From Pollenia angustigena (lineage: Eukaryota; Arthropoda; Insecta; Diptera; Polleniidae): a stretch of 64,000 nucleotides of DNA. The position numbers and the translations under genes were made by a program. The notes under the pieces were generated by a model. That model was given only the letters and a program-made list of their open reading frames with translations. It was not told the origin of the DNA and searched no databases. This document shows positions 11,498 to 22,990 of the stretch, one piece after another (the stretch's first letter is position 1; every line of letters begins with the position of its first letter). The DNA lies in contig OV884059.1 of the NCBI GenBank assembly GCA_930367215.1, forward strand, positions 36,509,882 through 36,573,881. The letters are read 5' to 3'.

Positions 11498-13115
11498 TAA
11501 AATGCCCGTGGGTATACTACAAAATCGTTAATATGCCCATATGTATATTGCGAAATAATCGTCTAATAATTTTTGGAGGAAATAATTTTGCACGAACTAT
11601 CAAATTTGATTATCATATTTTTGGTATGTGTTATTTGCGCAAATTAAAACAAAATTTAAAAGGTTAGTTTCTTATGTTTTATTAAAAAAAATATATTTGT
11701 GGCTTTTATTTTAAGGCTATAAGTCAATATACATATTTATTTGCATCAAACAGAACCATTCATAACTAGAGAATCTTGATATTTTTTGTTTCTTAAGATT
11801 GTGCTTCAACATTTTTGTACTGTTCTTCTGCCTTGTTTACATTTGTAACATCTTTCACCATAAAAATATTTATTTTCACGTTTAGGAGCGCAAAAAAACT
11901 AAATAAATGATATTGTTGTCCTGCTCTGTTGTATTTTTTCTAGTGGTGGTCATATATACTTTTCACCAAATTATTTATTTTTACTTAAATAATCGAAAGA
12001 TGTTGAATGAAACAACATGAGATAGGAACATCTTTTAAAGATGAAGAAAGATGTTGATTTTTAGCCCTGTACAATTCTTATGAGAAGATGTTATCATCTT
12101 TGCAATAAGATGACACAGTCATGTGTAATTTCCGAACTCTTCATTAGCAACACTGTTACGAACGAACATTTCGTAAATGTATTTAAGATTTGTAGTACAC
12201 AAAACATGCACATAAATCGATTTGCTTTCAGCTTTCTTTAATTTGATCATAACACAAATATACACACTCAACTGGATAAAAACGAGAACAACAAATCATT
12301 TACACATACCCACACACTCATATTACATGCCCTCAAATATTTGAGTGTAAAAAGGATGTGTTTGTTTTATTTTCATCTATTTTCTTTGTACAAAAAAAAA
12401 ATTACCACAAATTTGTTTGCTACTTGTAATTAATTGTTTTTTATTATTTCTTAAAAATTAAGATAAATGAACACAAGACCTTGACATTGAATTGTACTCA
12501 TGACCAGAGCAAAGAGAGATACGGAAAAAAACAAAACTTTCATAATAAATTCATAGTCGTATTTGGTTGCGTTTTTTTTTTTTGTAATTTTTTTTCTTGG
12601 TTTTGGTATTTTTAGAAAAATTGCCCATTATAAATATAAAAATTCACTTTGTTGCCTAAACAATGCACAACTTTTAATGAGGTAATTTGTTGTACATTTG
12701 TGAGAGTTGGAGAGATAGAGAGAGTTTATTGTTTTGTTTCCCAACAATTTCGAATAAAGTTGTAATTATTGTAATCACCCTAATTCACTTGTTTAAATGT
12801 GTTTTCTTTAATAAATGGCCATAATAATCGTGGTGCTGCCTTTGAAACTTAACTGGGGGTAAAATGTAACGCAAATTTATTTATGTTTTTAAAACAACTA
12901 AGTCGAATTAAAAAAAAAATAGTTGTGAAAACATGTAAGATATAGAAGATTTGAAAAATTTCTTATAGGGACAGTAAGTAAGTTTGATCTAAAAGAAAGT
13001 TTTGACAACAATCCCATAACTTTATTTTAAAGAATATCAGGTATAGTTCAAAAAAATTTCGAAATATTTATCGATCTAAAACATCAATATGCTTAGTAGG
13101 GACATACTAACAAAA

Positions 13116-13941
13116 TCTTTATATATAAAACAAGATGTATGTTTGTATGTATGTAACGTATGGACTCCGATTTTGAAGAATATTTTCAGGGAATCTTCAG
13201 AATATTCAGGCGGGTCACTGTGAAGTGTGATTTTTGATTTTCGGTCTGCGGGCGGAGGGGCGTGGCAAAATCCAATTTTCATACTGCACCACCAATGAGA
13301 TACTATGTAAACATACATATATTTATTTTTTTTTTTTTATTTTTTTTTGAAAGCCGTTGTCATGTTTTTCAAAACGAGATATCAAACTCTTAAATCGGTT
13401 ATGTAGTTCCGAAGATACATATTTAAAAAACCTATGTTAATAATGATCCAATATCAAAATTTTAAAATTTTCGAAATCCACGAATTCCGATGATTTCCAA
13501 CGATTTACCTTTCCAATTCAAGCGGCTGCAATTCCCTTTGCGTCTTGCCTTTGCTATTACCATCAGCAAAGCACAAGGCCAATCATTGACTATTGCTGGC
13601 TTCAACGGCGAGTTGTATGTGGCTTGCTCCCAAGTTGGCACGCCAAAAAATTATACGTTTTTACACCAAATAAAAAAACAAAAAACATTGTCTATCGGCT
13701 GACCTTAAGATGAAGTAATAAATAAATATAATTTCCAATTTGCCTTAAATACATGCGTTTCTTTTTTGATTGAGCCCATATCTACACCATATCGAAGTTA
13801 TTCTGTAAAAAAACTTTATGATAGGTATTCCATGGATTTTTATTTAAAGGCCGTAAATTTCGTAAAAAGCTCAATTTAAGCCGTGTGGTAATACAACACC
13901 AATGTTTGCTTAGGGCCAGCAACGCGGACCGGATCAGCTAG
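13116..13941 (+). mobile_element. internally deleted Helitron
   Basis: Starts A|TCTTTATATATAAAACAAG and ends GGACCGGATCAGCTAG|T. These are the A/T-flanked TC start and CTAG end of Helitrons, without target duplication. The 826-bp body carries a remnant of the helicase C-terminus (13481-13702). Helitrons move by rolling-circle replication using Rep and a Pif1-like helicase. Rep and most of the helicase are lost, so the copy is non-autonomous. Confidence 0.75.
13481..13702 (+). pseudogene. Helitron Pif1-like helicase C-terminal remnant
   Basis: Frame from 13481 reads RIPMISNDLPFQFKRLQFPL, then RLAFAITISKAQGQSLTIAG and FNGELYVACSQVGTPKN. The SKAQGQS block is the Pif1-type motif V, and YVACSRVG is motif VI. 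The motif VI arginine is Gln here. The usual segment between the two motifs is shortened, so a small internal deletion is likely. It ends at TGA (13700-13702). It lies inside the Helitron at 13116-13941. Confidence 0.85.
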
Positions 13942-14040
13942 TTAGTTATATTGAAGAACAAGTCTCATGGCTGCAAACGCGTCCGACCTCCATTAGGTTT
14001 TTTTCCTAAACATTTTCTTTAAACATACTTGCCCCTTATT

Positions 14041-14240
14041 TCCACCCTTTAGGGGGGCTCCCACACAAATTTGCTGGTTAAATACAATTCTTAACTTGGC
14101 CCCTGCAGCGCCTAGGATGCTTCTAGATGGTTCAAATGTATGACCCATCTAGGAGCATCCCATCTCCAACAATTGCTTCAAACATACCAATCCGCTATCT
14201 CCATTCCTTAAGGGGCTCCATTCAAAATTTTCAATACCGA
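14041..14240. repeat. repeat shared inverted with 54380-54600
   Basis: Blocks CAGCGCCTAGGATGC, AAATGTATGACCCA and CGCTATCTCCATTCCTTAAG reappear inverted at 54380-54600 (CTTAAGGAATAGAGATAGCG). Likely part of an old DNA element; the ends are not defined. Confidence 0.55.
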
Positions 14241-14366
14241 CTAGAAATATAAAGGTTGTTTTTTATAAAGTGTCACAAATTTGAGTTGGCATCACTGATT
14301 TATTTGAGCACCCATTTAACAGCTGATAGTTGCTTTTTGTTTAGTTTGCTTTGGAATTTCATTATG

Positions 14367-14990
14367 AATCAACAACACCAGAGCAACGCGTGCAAATTGT
14401 TGAAATTTGTAATCAAAATAATTGTTCAATCCAAATATTATTTTCCGATGAAGCCCATTTCTGGTCGCATTTGGAGTGAGGCGAATCCACAAGCTTTTGT
14501 CGAAACACCATTACATACACATAAAATAACTGTTTTGTGCGCTTTATGGGCTGACGGAGTCAATGGCCGATATGTCTTCAAACACGATGATGGTCAGAAT
14601 GTTACTGTCATTGGTGAACGGTATAGGAAAATATTTCGAAATTTTTTCGCACCTCAATTACGTGGCATTTATCTTGCTGATATGTTGTTCCAACAGGACT
14701 GAACCATATTCCACACAGCTGATTTTCTCAAAGAAACTTTTGATGAAAAAATAATTTCACGTAATGGCCCAATTAATTGGCCACCAAGATTTAACCCCAT
14801 TGACTTATTTTATTTGGGGTTATGTTAAGTCACTTTTCTCCGTCGATAAACCACAAACAATTTAAGTTTTCGTCAAAATACGGTCGCAAATGCTGCGAAA
14901 AGTTATTGAAAATTGGTGTTCCAGATTGCGTCTTCTCTGGCCAGCCTTGGCGGCCACATGGCAGAAGTTATATCAAAACATTAATTTCAT
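14367..14990 (+). pseudogene. mariner-like (DDE_3) transposase pseudogene
   Basis: The N-terminal helix-turn-helix remnant (TPEQRVQIVEICNQNNCSI) is joined directly to ILFSDEAHFW, with a frameshift next to the join. The C-terminal DDE domain follows: RIWSEANPQAFVETPL, VLCALWADGVNGRYVF, MLFQQD, ADFLKETFDEKIISRN and GPINWPPRFNPIDLFYLG. The first catalytic Asp (FSDE) and second (QQD) are visible. The Gly after QQD is a TGA stop, and a further stop follows LGLC. The middle of the gene is deleted. The closing RGGHM-type motif is recognisable near 14965. It is not functional. Confidence 0.88.
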
Positions 14991-15882
14991 AAAATTTTAT
15001 ATCAAAGAAATCTGTCATTTAATTTCAGACTTTAGGAGCCAGTTATGACAGAAAAAATCCCTTTTTTCCCTACAAGCACTTTTTCCTCCTAAATTACTTT
15101 TTTAAATGGTTCAAAAAACTAAACTTTAGTTTTAATTTTTACATTTTTATATCAGGAACATAAATTTAGGTAGATTTTAAAATCTGTGGCATTAAGGAAA
15201 AAGTGCATAAGTGTTCAAACAGAATTGAGTCTTCAACTTCAGGCAAGAATCCAAAAGCCCATAATTAAAACGTCGCACAGACGTCGCAAAAAATGGATAT
15301 TAATTGAAAAATGAAAATTTGTTTTTTTGAAAAATATTTAGTAACCGATTACAGTATATAAAATTCTACATCACTACTGAAAATTTCAATGTCATATGTT
15401 GTTTACTTGTCAAGCTGCATTGTATTCAAGTTAAGTAATTTTTGAGCTATTCGCGCACAATATTGTTAATTGAAATTCGGTATATTTCGACGCTTAATAT
15501 ATAGTTTTTCGCAAGTCAAAGGTAATACTTTTACTATAGAATCTTCAACCGCGGGTATTTTAGCGTTGTTCTAAAAATAATTGTGTTAACAAAAGTTGTG
15601 TAGAAGTATTTTTAAAATATGTCTCAATTTTGGCTTTTTTCAAAATATTCTTGGATATTTAGATATGGCTATAAAATATTAATTTGCTTTCATATTCAGT
15701 AATAACATGTTGCGCGTTTTGGCACGAAATTTTTATATTAAATTAATTGTAAAAATAGTCACTCAAGCAAAGAACACCAGTTCTTGTTTTTTTGTTTGCT
15801 TTGTCTTCGTTTTCGTTGTTATAATTGTTGTTTTTGTATATAGTTGGCAACTGTGTGTTACTTTTTTCTCGCAAATGTAGTC

Positions 15883-16085
15883 GGGAGGATTGCAATCGAA
15901 ACATATTAAATAGGTTCCTACTAAGTTCAGATCCAATCCTATCTGGTAAAACAAAATTGCTCGAAAAAAAATTCCACCAATTTCCAAAATCAGTAGTCGA
16001 TCTACTAGTTTCGCCTTCAGTTTTGACGAACGTGGCACCAGAAGGCACAAATCATGATACAGATGAAGACGGGCATATTTTTTAA
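15883..16085 (+). CDS. possible terminal exon of an unknown gene
   Basis: An open plus-strand frame after an acceptor-like TTTTTTCTCGCAAATGTAG. It encodes about 67 residues starting SGGLQ- or REDC-like depending on the junction, with SSDPILSGKTKLLEKKFHQF and ending APEGTNHDTDEDGHIF then TAA. AATAAA-type signals follow at about 16150. Base composition is more gene-like than the flanks. I do not recognise the protein. It could be a last exon of a gene nested in the acj6 intron, or a transposon remnant. Confidence 0.28.
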
Positions 16086-16450
16086 AATAGAAGGTCAGAA
16101 ACACATGTCTTATAATAAATATATAAATTATTTTATGTGTTATTTCAATAATAAAGAATAAAACGCTCTATTTATCGCTTATTGGATTATTTATTCAGTA
16201 TAACGTTTTATTAATAACTTGAACAAAAATAATTCACTTATAGGTATTTTAATTATTTAATATTATAAATAAACAAAATTAAAACAAATATTAATTCAAT
16301 TAATTTCATTTTCCTTATAATAATTTTAATTTCTATTTTATCAACTATTTATTCGTTAAATCACTTATGATTTAAGACCAACGCATCTATGATGTTTGCT
16401 AAAATTATTTTATTTTAACAATTTAAGGCCCACACCAAGGCAATTTTATA

Positions 16451-17849
16451 CAGTAGTTTTGACTTAGCTGCACAATCTCCTTTGCACAATTTTTTGTGCA
16501 GGTAAATCAAAAAAGCAGTTATCTTAAATGCATTTACCTGCCTTAATGTGCAGGTACAAAATTGTATTTACATGCACAAAAGTGCAGCTAAAGTAAAGTG
16601 TTTGATTTAAAAGTCGAATAAAAAAATTATTTTATTATTTCAACCCAACTAGCATTTTCAATCGTCTAGGAGTCTACTGGGAATCTCACAAAGAGTGTTT
16701 TTGATCGACGAGCTCATTTTTTAATTGTAGAGAATTCCTCGCACGGGAGAACCTGTTACACGTGCTGATTCCTATGAGAGATTCTTCCATAACGCAGCGA
16801 AAAACACTTACATTAATCGTAAAGGGAATCGTTAATGATGTATGTAGGGATTATCTAATGAGTCTTTCAAAAAGCATGCCAAGAGTCGTATGAGACTCAT
16901 GTACATAGGTATTATTTTACAACTAATAAAATGCTCAGCCGTATAACTAAGCTGCCTAAATAAGGGCATCAAGCGTATTTTTCATGCCAAAACTTCTAAT
17001 TTTCATACAACTTTTATAAAACAAACCTTCAGGTCGCGAAATCAACACCATCCTGTCGGAAAATGCTTTTTAACAGATCCTTAGGCCGGTTTGTTTTATT
17101 AAAATTGTATTGGCACTATCATTTTCTTAGTTCAAAAACGGTCTTATTTAGTTAGCCCAGTAATTGTTATACGACTCTTACAGAGAATCTCAAAAGGTTC
17201 ATGCCAAGATTTAAAGATGATCGTGTCAAAAAATAATAAATTAAAAAAGAATTTAGATGTTTTTGTTACTCATCAGATAATCATCCAAAGATTCTTTTAG
17301 GAGTTGTATATTAAACATAATCGTCTAACAAACAGCCTATGCTAGCTGGGAAATAACAGATCATTTTATACATGTATGTATGTATGTATGTTAATTTAAT
17401 ATAAAAGAAATATTAACAAAAACAATAAGAATTAACAAAGAACATAAAAATTGATGGAAAAAAAAAACAAAATAATTGCGATTTATATTTTTATAAACAG
17501 CTTAAATTGGATATTTATGTGAAAAAGTGGCCACCATATATTTTTATGTGTGCAGCTAACTTTGATGTTTTGTATGAAAATATTTTAAAGCTGCCCAAAA
17601 ATATGAATAATTCCAGAAAATATGTATTTTGGGCAGTTAAGTCAAAGTGCAGCTAACCTTGATTTTTTGTATGAAAATAATTTTAAAATGCCAAAAATTT
17701 TGGGCATTTATCTTAAATGTACAGGTATAGAAAGTGCACTTAAAAAAGGAATTTGTATAGAATTATAAAGAATAATTCCAAAAATGATCAATTTTGTGCA
17801 GTTAAGTCAAAAGTGCACGTAAACAAAAGGCAGTTAAGTCAAAACTACT
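16451..17849. mobile_element. pogo-like non-autonomous element with TA duplication
   Basis: Ends CAGTAGTTTTGACTTAGCTG and CAGTTAAGTCAAAACTACTG are inverted repeats flanked by TA on both sides (16449-16450, 17850-17851). CAGT-starting termini with TA target fit the pogo/Tigger branch. Several GCAGTTAAGTCAAA-type subterminal repeats occur near the right end (17630-17840). No transposase is encoded. A second element (16644-17350) is nested inside. Confidence 0.7.
16644..17350. mobile_element. nested CCCA...TGGG element
   Basis: CCCAACTAGCAT at the left is mirrored by ATGCTAGCTGGG at the right. Subterminal AATCGTCTAGGAGTCT and AGAATCTCAAAAGG words repeat inside. It is 707 bp, without coding capacity, and sits inside the pogo-like shell. 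Confidence 0.55.
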
Positions 17850-18374
17850 GTATTTTACAAATATCAGAGGTATTTCACTTTTGTTCATATAATTTTAGGG
17901 TACTAAGCTTTTTAATGCTTCACTTAATTTTCAATTTACAATATTGGATTTTAACTTCTATGAGTTATTGTATTTAAAGTTGCCTACTATGTAGGCTGAG
18001 TACTGATTTGCGACTAACTTATTATTATAAAATAAAAGAAATCCAGAACTTCGATTGCCCGACTCTCTTCGAAAGGTGATAAGCAAATAAGTAATTAAAA
18101 AACAATGCTAAAGCATCGGCAATGACAGCGATATTTCATGCTACAAAGCGTACCTTAACTTATACAAGTTATTTATATTTTTGAACAAAACGCTCACCAG
18201 ATACATCCGTACACGATCGAACAATTTTAATATCTGCTTTGAGTCCCGAATTTAGTTACATATATGATTCAATAATCCCCCTTTCGTCTACGTAATTAAA
18301 TTAAAAATAAATTGATTACTATGTTAAAATTTTATTACTTTTTTTTTCCAAAAAAAAAAAAAAAATTCAACTGA

Positions 18375-18690
18375 GCCAGAGCTATTTTTTAAAAGAGGGC
18401 GTGACACCGCCCTATTCAACCTTGGATGTAAATCATACTGTACGATCAACATATATACCAAACCTCATCTTCATACCTCTGATAGTTCATGAGATATATC
18501 CGTTCTAAGTGTCAGGTTATATGGGCAGTGCCACACCCCTTTATCCAATCATAACCAAGTATATGCAAGGACTATTAGCAGGTCAACATTGGGAAAGTTT
18601 CATGACAATCGGTCTATTACTATGGCCGCTAGAGCAATTTTTAATAGGGGGAGTGGCACCGCCCACTTTTCCAAAAGATGTGTAGCCTAC
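18375..18690. repeat. dipteran repeat with GGCGTGACACCGCCC blocks
   Basis: Contains GAGGGCGTGACACCGCCC, AGTGCCACACCCCTTT and GGGAGTGGCACCGCCCAC, a block type frequent in dipteran repeats. No coding sequence survives. Confidence 0.5.
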
Positions 18691-18887
18691 GTCACTAAGT
18701 GATAACGTAGCATTCTATTAGTGAACGAATTTTAAAATTGGATAAGTAGTTAAATTAATCTCCATTTTTTGCGATTTTACCCCTCTGTGCGTCGGCTGTA
18801 AATTAAATTCTCTCTCATTTTATTGTTTAAATTTTGTCTTTTGTTTTTCATTTTCTGTTAAAAAAATATAAAATTTAATGAAAGTAT

Positions 18888-19011
18888 GTGCTGGTTCACA
18901 CTCTTCAAGTTTTACCTGTCAAGTCTTGAGCTTTTAGGAGAGAAGTGAAAACAGAAGGGATTTATTTTCCTTCGTTACCTAATAACTCAAGACTGGACGG
19001 TGAACCAGCAC
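18888..19011. repeat. MITE with GTGCTGGTTCAC ends and TAT duplication
   Basis: 124-bp palindromic element, GTGCTGGTTCAC to GTGAACCAGCAC, with an inner AGTCTTGAG/CTCAAGACT pair. TAT flanks both sides (18885-18887, 19012-19014). Confidence 0.75.
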
Positions 19012-19204
19012 TATGGTAGCATTGTTGGGAGAATAATTGCCTATTCAACAATTACGACATGGAACCCTAATTATGAGTCAGAGTCATTGTGAATTTGGAC
19101 CATCGGATAGAGGTATGCCACTGAAGTGGCGAGCATTTAGCCGATACACATAATTGCCCGAGATCTTTCTCTAACAATAGAAAGTATTAAGATACTTCTC
19201 AATT

Positions 19205-19250
19205 ACCATCGTACGTTTTGGTTGGACCACCCTTTATATCAATTTATTTT
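19205..19250 (-). repeat. mariner-like terminal inverted repeat
   Basis: ACCATCGTACGTTTTGGTTG then GACCACCCTTT. Read on the minus strand this is AAAGGGTGGTCCAACCAAAA, resembling the start of the mariner-like copy at 53406. It is a solitary end. Confidence 0.5.
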
Positions 19251-19433
19251 TGAAAAATCTTTAAAGTTCCTATTTTAAGTTGCAAATATTAAAATATACT
19301 ACAGGAAAAAGTCAATATTTAGAAAATATTACTTATATTTAAGTTGTAAGAAACACTAAAATTTGTTTTGTGTTCTTTTTATATAAGCTTATTTTATATA
19401 TATACATATGTACATACTTCATTATTTAGAAAC

Positions 19434-19642
19434 CACAGAAATTAACTACTCTTATGGCTAATATATCTATGAATATATAAACGTTGGCTTAGTTGAAATA
19501 AACTTAAATTAATACGCAGTTTGAACCTAACAGCTGTAAATCAATGCCCCATATATTATATGTAGCTAAAAAAATAACATGTGGCAGCACTACGATAAAT
19601 GTTGCCGAATTCATATGGTTTATATTGGTACTTTAAACGCCG
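19434..19642. repeat. left part of a dispersed repeat split by Transib
   Basis: Matches the inverted copy at 33435-33730 (GTGGCAGCACTACGATAAAT and AACAGCTGTAAATCA blocks). The same repeat resumes at 22893 after the Transib element. The uninterrupted paralog serves as an empty-site reference. Confidence 0.8.
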
Positions 19643-20484
19643 CACTGTGGCGCCTTTTCCCAAAAACCGTGGCAAAAATACAAAATTTGATGACAAAATT
19701 TTGTAAAATTAATGAACACATCCTATAAAGACCATTTTACTGATCAGAATTCAAAAACGTTTTTCTTAATTGGATAAGAATTACAGCTGGTGGAGCTGCT
19801 TAAAGTCGACAGTTTTTTAGAAATTCAACAAAAAGGTGATTTTGAGAAAAAAAAAGACATTTTAGAATTGAAGTGTCAGAAATATTGCTATGTGATCACC
19901 ACTTTTTTGGTATTGTTTTAAAGGTATATTTATTGTTTATTAAAAAAAGTAAGAAAATGTCCACCAGATACCCTACTTTTTTGGCAGTTGCCGTTTTTCA
20001 GACACCCTATATTTAGGTACTTTTTACAAATAAAATAGAGAATATCTAAAAATGGGCAAAAATGGTCACGCCCCTATTTTTTTAGCATATTAACTACACA
20101 GTACTTTAAATAATTAAGCTAAATTGGGCCACAAAAAATGACAGGTTTTCTTAAAATTTGAAGAAAGATGTTACAATCTTATAGCCAAATAAGGAAAAAA
20201 GCTACCAAAATTTTAATATTTTTTATATTTTATGTTATCTAACAGCACAAAAATGTAAATATAAGTGGAACTGACTGACATATTTATGTTAATGTATGCA
20301 TATGTGCCTACTTATAAATATGTATGAAGCCTTATTTATAAACAATATTTTGCTGTGCGAATCAGGTAGGCATAATTATTAGAATTTGTTTATTTATTTA
20401 AATTTAAGAACACATTATGAAAATTGGCAGGTAGTTTTAAAACTTGGTTTTTATACTAAGTAAAATAAAAACCGCAGTTGAATG

Positions 20485-22208
20485 CATTACCCACAAAGTA
20501 TAGCATAGAAGAAGCCTTAGCGTTATTTCTGGACTTGGGATTGTCAAAGGAGAAATATAATATTTTACGAAGCTCTTTAAAGAATCATAATGTGAATGTT
20601 CTTCCTGGATAAAAAAAGGTTACCTCTGCCAAAAAGAAGCAGTACCATATAATGTAAAAGTTACTGAAGTATCAGCAGAAGTTGAACTGCAAGACTTAAG
20701 CTGTTATGATACTTGCTATTTTTTGTATTTTTTCTATATTGGAGAACAGTGCAAATATATTTGCATAGGAAAACTGACTAAGTGTAAAGAGTATGATTAT
20801 ATCATAAAAAATCTTGAAATGTCAAACAAATATACATGTGTTATCGATAAATAATCTAAGACTGTCAAAAAAAATATAAAATTTTTTAACTTAAAATTGA
20901 CATTTCCAGATTAATTGTTAGCACTGTTGCCAATTGTTTTAGTTTTTGATCGAAAGAAACGGGTTTTAACTTTTTTTTTGCGATTTTTAGCTTTTATGAC
21001 GATTTTTTTTTGGGAAAAAACGTGGGCAGTATGTTTGTTTTGTTTACATTTTATCAAATTGTATTTCTTGTTCTTTCTCGCATTTGTTGTTTCATTCAGT
21101 CAATCCTAAAAAAATCCAATACAAAAAATAGCAAGTATCATAACACCTTTAATGGATCATACATCTAAACGCTTAGTTCAAAGTTTTCCTGAAAAAAAAG
21201 AGCATTACTTCCAGATAAGCTTACATTGATAAGCAAGTGGGGATGTGATGGATCATCTGGTCAAAGTGCTTACAAACAAACAATATCGACAACTGACATA
21301 ACAATTGCAGATGCAAATATGTTTATGGCTTCTATAGTTCCTTTACGACTTAGAAGTGAAATCTCTGAGCATTGGAAAAATCCTCGCCCATCGTCAGTCC
21401 ATTTTTGACGTCCGATATTTTTTAAATATGCAAAGAAGTCTTCAGAGATAATCAAGTATCCAAAAACTATGAATATGGAATTTCTCCGTTACATGCCAGA
21501 ATTAGGTGCATGGAGTTTATTTTAAAATAAGCGTATACAATTCCGAGAGAAGGAGAAAGTTTTCATGAGAATGCAATACCAAAAGAAAAACTTACTCCTC
21601 GAAAAAATATTATACAAAATGTATTTCTTAAGAACCTTGGACTAAAAATAAACTGCCCAAAGCTGGGATATGGAAATACTAACGATGGTAACATGTCCAG
21701 ATCGTTTTTTGAAAATGATGAGGTAACAGCCCAAATTACTGGTGTCGACAACCATATTATAAAAAGGTTGGCAGTTATTCTAAATGTTATAAACTCTAGA
21801 GAAATGGTAAATGGCCCAAAGTTTCAGGATTATGCATCAAAAACTGCCCAGGTTTTGGCTCAAAAGTACCCTGAGAAGAAACTAACTCCTACGGTCCATA
21901 AGATTTTGGCTCATGGCCAAAATTGAATTGAATATCAATGCTTACCAATTGGAGAGTTATCAGAAGAAGCCCAGGAATGCAAAAACAAAGATTACAAGCA
22001 CTTTAGATATGCGAATACTTGCAAAGTTTCACGGATTAGACAGAATGAGGATATTTTTAATATGTTGGCGGCCTCTTCAGATCCACTGATTTCATCGCGG
22101 AGACATGTAAGATCTCGAAAGGATTTGGAAGAATATAATTATAGCTCCGATATGTTAAGTCTATTACAAATCGCTCAAAATGTTAATGACTATTTTGAAG
22201 AAAACTAA
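20485..22208 (+). pseudogene. Transib transposase (RAG1 core relative) pseudogene
   Basis: Transib transposases are DDE enzymes related to the RAG1 core. Segments in order: YSIEEALALFLDLGLSKEKY (N-terminal); VTEVSAEVELQDL, then, after the nested MITE, MDHTSKRLVQSFP; KWGCDGSSGQSAYKQ with the first catalytic Asp; NMFMASIVPLRL and WKNPRPSSVHF; MEFLRYMPELG and GNTNDGNMSRSFFENDEVTA; LTPTVHKILAHGQN; then LPIGELSEEAQECKNKDYKH with the catalytic Glu and SSDPLISSRRHVRSRK. Stops (LPG*, GQN*), frameshifts and an apparent loss of the middle third, including the second catalytic Asp, make it inactive. Family assignment is from the KWGCDGSSGQ and LSEEAQE signatures. Confidence 0.9.
20700..21148. mobile_element. 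piggyBac-like MITE with TTAA duplication
   Basis: 449 bp with ends TGTTATGATACTTGCTATTT and its mirror AATAGCAAGTATCATAACA. TTAA lies at 20696-20699 and 21149-21152. Removing the element with one TTAA restores the Transib reading frame across LQDL|MDHTSKR, so the insertion postdates the Transib copy. TTAA targets are characteristic of piggyBac. The first bases of the two ends differ slightly. Confidence 0.85.
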
Positions 22209-22892
22209 CTATTAAAAAAATTAATAAAAATAACTCAATATCATATTATAATATATCATACTATAAAATAATATTATAAATTAACAAACATTAGTATTAA
22301 AAATATTTCAATCATTTTTATCTGTTATATAAATGAAAAGAGTTATATTAATAAAACATGTTATATTAGAGTAGCATTTTTTCTAGACTTCCCTATGGGA
22401 ATGTCATTTAAAGCACAAAAAGTTGTGTTTTAAATATTTGAGAAATCTTAAAAATATCATTACTTCAAAATATATGATTTTTGCGACAAGAAAGGTCAAA
22501 GGTGTCATCGTGTCCAATGCCTATCACAATAAGGGAGCACTTATTTTGATCCTAAGAGATTTAAAAATCAAGTGTTTTTTCCCATTACAAATTTCTTGTT
22601 AACTTAAAAAATTATGATATTTTCAAAAAAAAAAAAAAACACTGTGCACAGTGCCTCCACAAAGCTATGGCCAATAATAATACTCTTTTTTAAGTTATTA
22701 TGTTTGTAAAAAAAACAGTAGAAAGCAGACACTGTGCACAGTGCCGCGCCTAACCTATGACCTTGCAAATCATGTATATCAAAGCTAAAGGAGTTTTCTT
22801 TCAAATGCTTTTTAAAATTTTTAAATATCTTTATCAGTTCCAAAGTTATGATTTTTGCAACGAAAAAAGTCAAAAGGCCCCACTGTGCGCCG

Positions 22893-22990
22893 ATTTATGC
22901 GTTTAGAGATGGTTAAATGCTTACTGAATTATAGGTTTGCTGATTAAAACACATTTTAAACCAAAAAAAGAGTTTAACTTGCACTGATTT
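22893..22990. repeat. right part of the repeat split by Transib
   Basis: TTTAGAGATGGTTAAATGCT and AAACACATTTTAAACCA match, inverted, 33435-33530. It continues the repeat broken at 19642. Confidence 0.8.

Larger units (their letters stand above)
19643..22887 (+). mobile_element. Transib DNA transposon, decayed, CGCCG duplication
   Basis: A 3245-bp element. Left end CACTGTGGCGCCTTTT; right end, read inward, CACAGTGGGGCCTTTT. It is flanked by perfect 5-bp copies of CGCCG (19638-19642 and 22888-22892). A 5-bp GC-rich target and CACWRTG-like termini are Transib features. The element encodes a broken RAG1-like transposase (about 20485-22208) and holds a 449-bp MITE at 20700-21148. Near the right end, CACTGTGCACAGTG occurs twice with 90-bp spacing (22640, 22730). 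The insertion site is confirmed by the paralogous repeat at 33435-33730. Confidence 0.92.

Noticed and set aside
17376..17396. TATG microsatellite, also near 9395-9420 and 44319-44335
   Set aside because: Simple repeats common in fly introns; nothing further to say.
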